Assembly: GCA_961205875.1 (NCBI GenBank)
Contig: OY540809.1
Coordinates: forward strand, 30,020,267-30,084,266
Reading direction: 5' to 3'
DNA from: Sialis fuliginosa
Lineage: Eukaryota; Arthropoda; Insecta; Megaloptera; Sialidae
DNA: 64,000 nt
Below are positions 21,100-32,311 of this stretch, piece by piece. The notes beneath the pieces are model-generated. The model was not told where the DNA came from. It saw only the letters and a list, made by a program, of their open reading frames with translations, and did no database searches. Within the stretch, counting starts at the first letter, position 1, and every line of letters starts with the position of its first letter. The position numbers and the translations under genes are program-made.

Positions 21100-21273
21100 T
21101 GGGTGTGACTGTGTCAGGATGCACAGTCGAGTTATTGACGTGAATACGTGGAAGTTGGGTTAAATAAGACTAATATTTTTTGTTACATAGAAACGTTTGA
21201 ATATTTGTAAAATGGGCATAAAATCATATATTAAACATACTATTAATATATGATAAAATGTTGCCGTAACTTA

Positions 21274-21343
21274 AGGCCTCTATACACCACCCTATCGGGA
21301 GGTAGAATGTGGGTACAGCAGATTGGGTGGTGTATAGAGGCCT
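21274..21343. mobile_element. 70-bp micro-MITE with TTA target duplication
   Basis: Perfect inverted termini AGGCCTCTATACACCACCC (left) and GGGTGGTGTATAGAGGCCT (right) separated by ~32 bp, flanked by TTA on both sides (21271-21273, 21344-21346). The TTA duplication points to PIF/Harbinger. Extremely short but intact looking. Confidence 0.7.
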
Positions 21344-21468
21344 TTAGTCTAAATAAAGAAATATATAACTAGTATTGTAAAATATAGTTATTTCTTATGA
21401 TTTGTACGAACATAAAAACAATTAATTATTTAATATTTACAAGCGAAATCATGAAATACGAAATATAT

Positions 21469-23343
21469 GGGGCATTCCACGCAAAATTTGCCACCAAATT
21501 TTTTTTTTCCGTAAAACATTTTTTTTATGGTTCAGCAGTCAAAAATATTCGATACGTATTTTTTTATTTCAATATGATACGCGTAGTTTTCGAGAAATTT
21601 TTTTTTTAATCCAAGTTTGTAAAAAAGTACTTTTTTTCAATCGTTAATACTGCGATTTCTAACGAAGATATAAAAAAAATTCCTGAACATGAAATGTGTG
21701 CCTTTTTCTCAGCTTTCGAATGAAGTATACTAAAACCTAATCTTATTATTTATTTAATGAAAAAAATTGAAAATTTATAAACAAATAGAATTTTTTCGAA
21801 TTTGGACATGATTTTTTTTATTTTTTTTTATTAAAAAAAGTAGCCAAAACGTTTTTCTTAATACTGGCAAAATTTCAGAGTGGAGAGGTAAATACTTACG
21901 GAGCAATGAATTTTTCAATCGCGGCTTGCACGCGCGAAGTGTACCGCAGCGCGACTTGCTCGGACTCGGGTTTGACTATAAGAGTTCCCCACGGATTTTG
22001 TTGCAATTCTATACATTAAAAATGAAGAAGGGATTTCATATGATTCTGAACTCTGAACTTGAATTCAATGTGATAATTTTATTTATTATCGTTAATATTG
22101 TACAATAAATTTTCATAATGTAAATTCTATAGCTTTTTCAAATATTTTAAAAACAAAATTTACTATTTATTACATTTGGATACACGTTTGACTATTCTTA
22201 ATATTTCAAAAATTTCACAGGAAGAAAAGACATTCATTTTCAATTTGAAGTCTTCGTTCGGTTCAATATTATAATATATAATATATTATAATATATAATA
22301 TTATAATGATTGTGTTCCTGATATGGTTTTGCATTTTTCAAAACGATTCTGAAGAAATTGTATATCACTGAAATATTAAGCAGAGAAGAAACTTTTTTAG
22401 CCCACTCACTCGTACAATTTAGTAATCCGGTCAAAAATGAAAAACCCCAAAAACCTGTTTAATGTAATCTAGAAGTAAATAAACATTGTAGAACATTTTT
22501 TCATACTCCAAAAGTTTATCCCGACCCCGAAATATCAAATTTAAAAAAATATACTTTTCAAACGCTTTCAATTGCGTGCCATGTTGCGTGACGTCATAAT
22601 TCAGTATTGAAATTTCAAACAATGCTTATATACATTTATATATTATATACATTAACGATTATAAATAAACTTATCACATTAAATTCAAGTTTCAACGTCA
22701 TTTCACATTTACCACCTTGAGTTCAGAATCATATGAAATCCCTTCTTCATTTTTAATGTATAGAATTGTAAAAAAACCATTTTTCGAGTATACGATTGTG
22801 TTTTACTCAGCGCGTAGGCGTGGAGAACTCTTATAGTCAAACCCGAGTCCGAGCAAGTCGCGCTGCGGTACGCTTTGCGCGTGCAAGCCGCGATTGAAAA
22901 ATGCATTGCTCCGTAAGTATTTACCTCTCCACTCTGAAATTTTTCCAGTATTAAGAAAAACGTTTTGGCTACTTTTTTCAATAAAAAAAAATAAAAAAAA
23001 TCATGTCCAAATTCGAAAAAATTCTATTTGTTTATAAATTTTCAATTTTTTTCATTAAATAAATAATAAGATTAGGTTTTAGTATACTTCATTCGAAAGC
23101 TGAAAAAAAGGCACACATTTCATGTTCAGGAATTTTTTTTATATCTTCGTTAGAAATCGCAGTATTAGCGATTGAAAAAAAATACTTTTTTACAAACTTG
23201 GGATTAAAAAAAAAAATCTCGAAAACTACGCGTATCATTTTGAAATAAAAAAATACGTATCGAATATTTTTGACTGCTGAACCATAAAAAAAATGTTTTA
23301 CGGAAAAAAAAAATTTGGTGGCAAATTTTGCGTGGAATGCCCC
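21469..23343. mobile_element. 1.9-kb palindromic transposable element
   Basis: Ends GGGGCATTCCACGCAAAATT (left) and its complement ending GGAATGCCCC (right), flanked by ATAT. The arms run about 21469-22078 and 22669-23343 and are near-identical, including a GC-rich patch 'gcgcgacttgctcggactcg'. The central ~590 bp is unique. No transposase frame of useful length. A long-TIR or fold-back-like non-autonomous DNA transposon; superfamily not determined. Confidence 0.8.
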
Positions 23344-23650
23344 ATATACTTTTTATTTTTTTATTCAATTTAAAAAACTTTAATAAAAAAATTAAAAACG
23401 TTACTGCGTAGAGAATATATTTTAATATACTGTTATTTTTTCAATTCTATTAATTAATATTTACAAGCGAAATCGTAGAAATATGAAATATACTTTATAT
23501 ATTTTTTATTTAATTTAAAAAACTTTAATCAAAAAATTAAAAACGTTAGGTCGTAGAGAATATATTCTTATTCCTATATTGTTATTTATTTTTTTTCAAT
23601 TCATTTAATTAATATTGACATGGACAATAGTGGAAATACAAAATTTAATT
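23344..23650. repeat. ~150-bp tandem repeat interrupted by the palindromic element
   Basis: Two units share 'ttcaatttaaaaaactttaat', 'aaaaacgtta', 'gtagagaatatatt', 'taattaatatt' and end 'aaatatgaaatata' or 'ggaaatacaaaat'. The end of a similar unit ('aatatttacaagcgaaatc...aaatata') also lies directly left of the palindromic element at about 21430-21468. The element therefore apparently inserted at a unit boundary. Confidence 0.6.
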
Positions 23651-23907
23651 TTTTGTTATTTTTTTTTTTTAATATTAAATTTATCACTCATAAAACTGGT
23701 TAAATATTTTGATTTGTACTTGTACCTCTAATCGCGTACTAGCTGCTCTGAGTGTCAAGATATACTGATTTTAAAATTACGCTAGCCCGCAAAACTGATT
23801 TTTGCGCGTTACATCAAGTTTCTGAAATGCCCATCCAATATCTGGCGTGAAACACGTTATTCACGTCAAAAAAGTGCGCTAGTATAATAATAGGTAATAA
23901 ATAAATA

Positions 23908-24744
23908 CAGTCGGGACTCGTTTATTCTAAGCCTTCTGAATCGTTTTGGCACGAGGAAGTCGCGTTTATTCTAAGTTGAGTGGGGCTCCCACCAAGTTAT
24001 GTATAGATCCTTGACCAATCAGCGTTGGCACGGGAATTGACGTCACCACGAAGGTGTATTCAAATGTTATAAATGTATAATATAATATCAATTACAAGAA
24101 ATCCTTTGTTTATTCTTGTCTTCGTATTTTTTGATATTTTAACAACATATACAATCAAAGAAGTACAAATTCGACATTGCAAAATCATGAAAAAGCTATC
24201 ACAGACATTTTTGTCTATTCGGGAAGTGTCATTTTTACTATTCTTTAGTTGGCAATACGTCCTATAATTTTGACAGGTTTCTTTGATTTTGCAATGTCGA
24301 ATTTGTACTTCTTTGATTGTATGTGTTGTTAAAATATCAAAAAATACGAAAACAAGAATAAATAAAGGATTTTTTTGTAATTGATATTCTATTATACATT
24401 TATAACATTTGAATACGTCTTCGTGGTGACTTCAATTCCCGTGCCAACGCTGATTGGTCAAGGAGCTATAGAGACTATGTATGTAAAACTTGGTATTTAA
24501 TATTTATCGTTAAGTTAATCGTGATAGTGAAATAATTTAACTTTACTTTTAATTTCGAATATGAGCAAGGTGATGAGTGACGACGGTGATAAGTGTCTTT
24601 AATTAATTTTACAAAAATTTCCAAAATATGTTCGTTTACGCCATGACTCAAGAATGGTGGGAGGTGAAGGAGGAGAAAAAAATTCGAATAAACGAAACTC
24701 GGAATTTCAGATAAACGAGACTTACAATAAACGAATCCCGACTG
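23908..24744. mobile_element. 837-bp pogo/Tigger-like non-autonomous element
   Basis: Termini CAGTCGGGACTCGTTTATT (left) and AATAAACGAATCCCGACTG (right) with TA on both sides (23906-23907, 24745-24746), as in Tc1/mariner and pogo elements. A second internal inverted pair lies at about 24010-24120 and 24340-24465 (gaccaatcagcgttggcacg and complement). No transposase frame. Confidence 0.75.
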
Positions 24745-24746
24745 TA

Positions 24747-25445
24747 TAAGTTAAGTTTTTAATATTTCACAAATAGATAATTTACTTCAATTTAATATTT
24801 TTTGAATGAGAAATATTGGTTTAGATAAAACTATTCACCACAATATTCCATGCAAAAATATAATAATTCATACGCCTGCATTACCCATTTTTCCTATAAT
24901 TATTACTTCGTGTGTCTGTTTTTATTTAATTTTTACATGTGTACGCAATCATCCACAAATTGTTTTGTAATGTGATGGGTTGAAGCGGTGCTGTCAAGAT
25001 TAGATATCGCCAAGTAGCGGTGTAGCTTTGTCGGCCGCGATACAGTGAAGATAACACAAACAAACAGCCAGTAATGTATTAAATAAAGCATATATACACG
25101 CAGTGGTGCATCCGAAAAGTAGAGTCATTCTTGTACCCGGTTTGCTATTATTTAAATAATTATGTTCGTGTCTGCTTATTAATTTTGAAAAAAGATTTTC
25201 TCACGACTTTTCCCGCATGTATTTTAAAATCAGTTAATGCCAGTGCAGTCTCCCTCTACCGCTCCATGTTTATTTTGTCACCAATTTGACACTTACTTTG
25301 AACATCGTGCTGAAAACAGTTTAGCAGTAACTAAATTTTCTGTACATTTTAATGTTATTTTTAAGCCCATTGATAAAGTAGTGTACATTGTGATGATGAT
25401 GAGATAGAATTAGCTTGTCTAAGCTAATTCTATCTGTTGTCTTAC
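24747..25445. other. intron backbone
   Basis: No gene recognised. A less AT-rich stretch at about 24960-25330 has no recognisable domain. A short palindrome (gatagaattagcttg...aagctaattctatc, about 25403-25434) lies beside the next element. Confidence 0.35.
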
Positions 25446-25941
25446 AGGTACCTTAAATTAATACAACAAATGTAGCACACATCGTTAAAAGAAGAGTACT
25501 AAAAAATAAGAGCCTATTTAATGTTTATTTAATACGAAAAAAAAATGTATAACTCTTTTATTAAAAAAATTACGAGCGATTTAGATTTAAGCTGGCACAC
25601 TCAAGTAAAATAAGGTCAAATCTTAACAAATCAGGTGTCAAACATTTAGTGCTAATTTATAACCCGCATTAGACAATTCAGAAACAATTATTTATCAATG
25701 TATTCAAAAATAACCATGAGTGGGCGCTGACAAACATGCGTATAATGGATCGCTCGAAAACGAAATTCGCATAAACATATTTAGTGCTAATTTAATACTA
25801 CGAAAAAAATGACCTGATGCTGGCACACTCGCTTGTAATTAAAAAAAAAAGAGTTATACATTTTTTTTGTACTAAATTAGCATAAAATAGGCTCTAATTT
25901 AGTACTCTTCTTTTATCGATTTGTGCTAATTTAAGGTACCT
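25446..25941. mobile_element. 496-bp MITE
   Basis: Termini AGGTACCTTAAATTA (left) and TAATTTAAGGTACCT (right). The arms continue with 'aaaagaagagtact' and 'tgtataactctttt' in inverted order. Left and right flanks both carry 'gttgtct', suggesting a target duplication with small changes. Confidence 0.65.
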
Positions 25942-26087
25942 GTTGTCTAAGCTAATTCTAAAGCCTTATGCGTTATAATACTGAAAACCTCACCAAAATC
26001 GGTTCATTTGTTTTCGAGTTTAGTTGGGACAAACACGTTGATAGAAATTATAAGATAATATTAAAATTAAATTTTTTTTTAGATCTA

Positions 26088-26317
26088 AAGTGATCAAATC
26101 AGATTTTGATAGAATCTGCATTTTGAGACAAAATCATATTTGTTCACTGGTTTTTGAACTGTGGAGACCTGCAAATAACGATCTACAAAGATCTCTGAAG
26201 ATCGTTGTAGATCTTTGCAGGTCTCCACAGATTAAAAACCAGTGAAAAGTGAAAAAATATGATTTTGTCTCAAAATACAGATCTGTCAAGAACTGATTTG
26301 ATCACTTTAGATCTAAA
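26088..26317. mobile_element. 230-bp near-perfect hairpin MITE
   Basis: Almost the entire length is a palindrome: TTTAGATCTAAAGTGATCAA... to ...TTGATCACTTTAGATCTAAA. The arms share 'caaaatcatat', 'cactggttttt' and 'gtggagacctgcaaa' with only a few mismatches and a short loop near 26195. No coding potential. Confidence 0.8.
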
Positions 26318-26678
26318 TTATTTTCCCAGGTACTTACAAATATGTATTTTGCATGTTAAAATTATAACAATTTTAATTTATCAAATCCGCCAGAATCTTC
26401 CTAAAAATGTGCATATTTTAGCTTAGTTCCGTCTGATCTGAATATATAAAATTGTGCACTACGGCCAGGTTTTCACGTCTCTCCGTCTGCATGTGTTCGA
26501 CGTTAAGATTCAAAATAAAAAAATACATTATAAATTATATAGATAGAGCCTATAAATTTAGACACAAGTATGTATGTATATTGTATATATGGTGTGTGCG
26601 GGATTAAAAATAGGTCGACAACAAGGCTGTTATATTTTTATGATATTAATATTAATTAATGAATTTGTATGTTATCAG

Positions 26679-26974
26679 TAGAGATTGGAAAAATAGTTTT
26701 TCAACTATTGCGTAAAAATGCATTTATTGTAATTTTTATTACATATCTCTACCGTTTTCAGAAAACTGGTTTGATTGAACACAATTTGAAATCAACTATT
26801 TGCAACTACTATTCCAACTATTTTAAAACTATTTGCGACACTCTTTACTGCTTCCTTCGTTTGCACTAATTATTATTAAATCGTAAAAAAAACTATTTAA
26901 CAACTATTTCCCGAAAAAAAAAATTCAACTAGTAACTATTTCATTGAAAATAACAACTATTTTTACAATCTCTA
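26679..26974. mobile_element. 296-bp hAT-type MITE with exact 8-bp target duplication
   Basis: Termini TAGAGATTGGAAAAATAGTT and, read inward from the right, TAGAGATTGTAAAAATAGTT (19/20). An exact GTTATCAG duplication lies at 26671-26678 and 26975-26982. Many AACTATT copies occur inside, resembling subterminal binding repeats. Confidence 0.85.
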
Positions 26975-27198
26975 GTTATCAGCTATTTATATAATTACCC
27001 AACTCTATTAAATTATTCTGAATACGTTACTGCACGTAAAAACAACATTATTTATACAAAAAACGGTAATAATCTTCAAAGTGAATTCAGTCGAAAATTG
27101 ATCTGTATTTCGTTTCTGATTGTTTACGTATTTATTTAAGTTTATTTATGTTACTGGCACCTAAAAGTACGCGAGCATAAAAATAGATTAGACATTCA

Positions 27199-27513
27199 TA
27201 CCTACTAATATTATAAATGCGAAAGTGTGTCTGTATTTTTGTTACCTTTTCACGGTAAACTACTGAACCGATTTTGATGAAATTTGGCAGGGAGGTAGCT
27301 TGCATCCTGTATCCCGAAAAATTTATTAGATAAAACATGAGTGTATGACATTTATACACGCGAAGGTTATACTTTTCTTGGCATAAACATCTAGCGTGCA
27401 AATGCGAAACTAAAAACCTGTTTTATCGATTACTATACAAAAATCTGTATTATTTACTTCATGGTTTGTTTTCACTAACTTAAATTCCACGTGAACGAAG
27501 TCGCGGGTAACAG
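27199..27513 (+). repeat. SINE-like interspersed repeat, copy 1
   Basis: Starts 'cctactaatattataaatgcg', contains 'ctgaaccgattttgatgaaat', and ends 'cgaagtcgcgggtaacag'. This framing occurs widely in arthropod genomes as a short non-coding retroelement. Other copies are at 29509-29822 (+) and 52213-52374 (-), with a 3' fragment at about 34390-34416. Confidence 0.7.
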
Positions 27514-28450
27514 TTAAGAATGATGTAGGTACTGTATTTATACATTTATGAATATATTATTATACTTGACTTTTTTAGGAGGGGGTTGCATCATAATGGT
27601 ACATCTTGTAATGTTAAATTTTTCATGACGAATTAGTTAATGTTAGCTTTGGCAGTGGGCGCAATGAACTGCTATATAATGTTTGTGATTTTGTGTTTTT
27701 CTTGGAATCGATGTAAAAGCGGAGGTAGTTGTGAGTGTTGAGATAATTTCTCTCATCCTATTTAAAATACAATTACACTTAATGTTGAATAATTACATTG
27801 ACAATACCGGACTATTATATTTTTGATAATTGTCTAGGCGCCAGTTCACTTTAAATTTTCATTATTAAAGAAGTGGATGTCAGTTAAAGATGCATTAAAA
27901 AAAAAAAAAAAAAAAAAAACAATAAAAAAACCTTTAAAATTTTGATTTTGTCCAAAAATTCTTGTAACGTAATATGATAGAAAACTTATTTTCTAAATAA
28001 TCTTCATAGTTTATAATTTATGTCTAATTCATTTTATTGATACATATTATAACAAACTGTTTTCAAAATTTATTGTTAGTAAATTATCATTTTCTGACGC
28101 TTCTGAATTTTAAAACTTATTTTAATGAAAATTTTTCATGTTTTTGCTTTTCCATTTAAGCTAAATTTTACAAAATTTCCTGAATTTACTCAAATTAATC
28201 GCTATCAGCTTCTGTGCACATCATGGCTGGTACTATAAGAAATTTGGTCTAGTTTTTAGATAAAAATTAAGCCATAATGACATTCTATGGGTCTGACGAA
28301 ATTATATTGCTAAAATCCATATAGAAAACAACACAACTGTCAATCGTATTGTGGTTTCGATCATTCTTTACGATTAATACCGACTATTAAACTTTAATTA
28401 ATTTTATAAAACACCCCGCATTCCCTACAAAAAAAATCTTGTCGTTGTCT
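27514..28450. other. intron backbone with poly(A) run
   Basis: AT-rich; a run of about twenty A residues lies near 27897-27919. No gene or repeat family recognised. Confidence 0.4.
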
Positions 28451-28593
28451 AATGCGGTGTTCACACCAAAGAAAACAAAACAGCAACACGGTGTTTGAAA
28501 ACACGTCGTATTTAAAAATGCATAGGCTTTATTGCACTTTTGTCAAAAAGACACGATGTTGCTGTTTTGTTTTTTCGGTCTGAACACGGCATA
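28451..28593. mobile_element. 143-bp hairpin MITE
   Basis: Inverted ends ATGCGGTGTTCACACC (left) and GGTCTGAACACGGCAT (right). The arms continue through 'gaaaacaaaacagcaacac' and its complement 'gttgctgttttgttttttc'. Loop of about 60 bp. Confidence 0.7.
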
Positions 28594-29508
28594 AGATATT
28601 AACAAAGCTACTTCCAAACTAGTAGCCAGTAATACCAACACAAAACACTCTATAAATAAATCATAGCATTTCCTGCGATGCATGCATACAAAGCCGCACG
28701 TTGTTGGTGTATTGATGGATGCTGCAAACGCTGCCGCTCATAAATATTTCTATTAACATTTATTTTAATTAAAAACTCGCTCACCAGATAACAATCTCCG
28801 AGAACGCGTTCTCATTGACAACGACGAATGTCCACGGCTCTCTATGCCTGTGTAGTTCGCTAATTGCCCGAATAACTCAGTTACAAGAACAAAAAAATCT
28901 GTTTTTTTGTTTAGGATTTTATAATGTAAGTGTTCTTTCTAACGCTTATATTTATTTATAGTGTTATTTGAAGTTTTATCATGATGAATTAATTTAAAAA
29001 ATTTTGTGATTTATAAACTCAAAGTTTGTCGTGCAAGCTTTCATTGCTTCGTGGTGATTTTGAAGTGAATCTTGGCTTCTGGGTGTAAGCTTCCACATTG
29101 TAGTGGAAACCTTTTTGAAAAAGAAGACCAAATACGCTCCAAATATCAGTTTTCTAATTTTGAAATTAACAATACAGTATTTTATACTTCTAATAATTTT
29201 TTTTGTGAAGCTGGTGGTTTTCCCATCTGAATGGCTCATGTGTTTTTAAATGTGTTCTTAATTTTCTTTATGGTTTTTGGTTTATGTATTATTTTATAGT
29301 GTTTACTGGACTTGTTTTAATAGTTCTTTTCATGTTTTATAACAGAATCTTAAATTTTTCGTTATAGCATACACGCATAAAAATATTTACTTAAAGTAAG
29401 AGAAAATATTGTCTTATTGTTAGAGGTATAGTTTAAAACAAAATTTATTGTTTCCATCCGAAAAAAATGTTTAAAGAAACAATAATATTGTTAGATTAAA
29501 ATTATATC
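28594..29508. other. intron backbone
   Basis: No gene recognised. 28640-28880 is less AT-rich than its surroundings and apparently single-copy within the window. It could be conserved non-coding DNA or an untranslated exon, but nothing decides this. Confidence 0.35.
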
Positions 29509-29822
29509 CATACCTACTAATATTATAAATGCGAAAGTTTTATTATCACGGCTAAACTGTTGAACCGATCTTGATGAAATTCGGCAGGGAGATTGTTTGC
29601 CTCCTGAGGAAGGACATAGGCTACTTTGTATCCTGAAAAATGTATTAGATAAAAAATTGAGTGTTTGACATTAATACGCGCGACCTGTTTTATCGACTAT
29701 CATAACAGAAATCCGTAATACCTAAACTTCTTCTTCATGGGTTTTATGTCAAGTGGATTTTCTCCTTTTCTGATAGCTCTTACCTAACTTAAATTCCACG
29801 CGATCGAAGTCGCGGGTTACAG
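29509..29822 (+). repeat. SINE-like interspersed repeat, copy 2
   Basis: Same framing as 27199-27513: 'cctactaatattataaatgcg', 'gttgaaccgatcttgatgaaat' and 'cgaagtcgcgggttacag'. Confidence 0.7.
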
Positions 29823-30060
29823 ATAGTTCTATATAAATACATATAACAAGGATTGTTTTAGCCCAATGCATTTTTTTCTGTGTAACAGTGTACATAGGTA
29901 TAATTGTTAGAAAATACCTAATGCTTGGAAAAAGATTATTTTGTATATGTAGCATGGGGTTGTCTACGTTTTTAAATCATTAAATTAATTCTTTGCTTGA
30001 CGGAAAATTCATTTCAGCTTTTTTTATCAGTGGATACCTCAAATTAGCTAAATATAATTA

Positions 30061-30526
30061 CAGTAGAACTGCTATAAGTTCTAAGCTACGGGACCTAAAA
30101 TTCTCGGAATTAGAACTTACGGGGTACCCCTTCCATCACAAAACCATCTAATGAAATGAGACGGGAATAGCTTTCTCTCTCTCGCACACTTTACTCGGAG
30201 CAATTTAACATAACCCACGTGACACTCTGGTGGTAAAATTGAAAAGTTGTCTGACAGTACATCATTTGTCTTCAGAAAAAGATATAGTGAGTTGAGTTTT
30301 ATTTGAATTCTAATGTAGGTATTTGATTACATATTGCTTTTTTTCGTCTGTTTAATAACGTTGTACGTATATTTCCATTTATATAATTATGAAACCACTT
30401 TAATAATTATTTTCTCACCGTTTGCGCATGCTCAATGAAAAGACGGTAAGGAGTGAGGGAAACAACTTCTGCTCCGATGTAGGGGAATTCAAACTTAAAT
30501 TATTTGAACTTATATGAGTCCAACTG
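30061..30526. mobile_element. candidate pogo-like MITE
   Basis: Left end CAGTAGAACTGCTATAAGTTC after TA. The right end, read inward, is CAGTTGGACTCATATAAGTTC. The ~20-bp ends match with a few differences. No transposase frame. Confidence 0.5.
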
Positions 30527-31769
30527 AACGGTAAATAATGGGTTGATATGCAGTTGCATGCCTCCTCAAAAACATTTTCGTATTATTAGTAAAAAGTAAG
30601 TTTTGCGAATACATAAAGAATCTGGCTTATTTTTATACCCCTCTAAATGTAGCTAGGGCTGGAGAATATGTATGCGTGATATCCCTCTATAAAAAGTCAA
30701 TATTTTTACACCCACGTGTAAAGTAAATATGGGGATTATGTTGTTACTTCTCGTAATCAGAAATTATTTTTCGAAGTGTAAATTTAAAATTGATTTAAAC
30801 CAAATATTTATTTTGAATCGACTTATTGAAGTTGTACTATGTTTTTGCGTCTGGCGAATTCATAAACTTGTGTTCATAATGAATACTTGACAATTAATGT
30901 TAATAACTACTTACTTTAATGTCTTCTTTATAAGTTAATTTCATAATGCGAATATAAACTTTTAAGGCAGTTTGATCATTTTTCTGTACATTAATTGTTA
31001 CATGTGATTTTCGTATATATACTTTACTACTTTACTAATGAGAGCCAGCTTAACGACATAATTTAAGTTAAATTCTTAGAAATGTTTTGTATTTCGTGCA
31101 CATAATACGCCTATTAAATAATTTTAATGATTTAATTCATAAATTAATACATCTGTTATTATATTGTTTATAATATCCTATCTTTTCATTCACATTAGGT
31201 ATCAAATTAAATACGTTCATCTACGAATTATATAAAAGAGGAAGTTAAGTAGTCAATATCAATATTTTAATAACGGTTTGAATTTTAACAGCGATAAAAT
31301 TTTATAATATTAAATTCGATTGTCAAAATAAATAAAGTACAATTTCATTTTAGGATATTAATTTCTTTTCATTGACATTGTGACTGTGGGTTTACACGAA
31401 CAGTTAGCCAGAGATTAATGAAATATGGTTTCTCTTAATAGAAGTATTCATTAAATATTTGTATTATAAATATTTATGTGTGCCTTTTGAATGTTAGTAT
31501 TTGCCTATTTTTAAAAGTTTATCGTAGCTATATGTATATATTTTTATACTTAAGGGGGGGGGGGGGGGTAAGGTTTGTTTCGTCGAAAAAAGACCTTTTT
31601 CATGAATTTTTTTAGAAAAAATTATTACTGTAGGTTTATTTTACTTATTATTATATGAAAGTACAACATTTGAAGAATACTTAAAAAAAAATTTGTTCAA
31701 AAATAGCGAGGAATAACGGATTTATCGTAGATCTCCGCAGGCGCCTCGAAAAAAGTTTTTGTTTCGGTA
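30527..31769. other. intron backbone with 15-base G run
   Basis: AT-rich; an uninterrupted run of 15 G lies at 31554-31568. No gene recognised. Confidence 0.45.
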
Positions 31770-32311
31770 AGGCTTCTTTAAACACTTTACTAGGATACTG
31801 CAGTAAGTCGAACAGAAATTAATGTTAAATTTGCATAAGGGTAACGTGGGCAAGACAGATATGCGCGAGCGCAGCTTGTGTTTATGTATCACAAAGAACT
31901 AGCTTGCATTGGAGTTGGACCACAATGGTTTGTTTACAAAATATAGCGGGTGTCTGTCTGGCCTGGGTCTTCCCTATCTAATTGTAACATTAGTTTTCAT
32001 TCGACTTACTGCAGTCACATGGTGAACTGTTAAGAGAAACCAAGCTTTTGAATTTCGTTCTTCATTGCGAGTGCGAGCAGAAAAATTTTTTTGTGAAAAT
32101 CTCTATGTAAATTGAACATTAATTTTGATTCGACGTACTTCAGTCACTTAGTAAGTAAAGTGTTGAGAGAAGCCAAGCCTTTGAATCTTGTTCTTCATTG
32201 CGAGTGTGAGCAAAAGAAGTTTTTTGTGAAAATCCGGAATTCCTATGTAAATTTAACATTAATTTCTGTTCGACTTACTGCAGTATCCTAGTAAAGTGTT
32301 TAAAGAAGCCT
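31770..32311. mobile_element. 542-bp element with ~70-bp inverted repeats and internal tandem units
   Basis: Arms: AAGGCTTCTTTAAACACTTT (left) and AAAGTGTTTAAAGAAGCCT (right). They continue through 'ctaggatactgcagtaagtcgaacagaaattaatgtta' and its complement. The right half contains about three diverged ~120-bp direct repeats, each with 'cattaatttt.attcga' and 'cttcattgcgagtg.gagca'. Confidence 0.65.

Noticed and set aside
20817-21143. 108-codon + frame in the cggccaagtgcg repeat
   Set aside because: Falls in a known type of non-coding interspersed repeat; Phe/Lys-rich from T and A runs.
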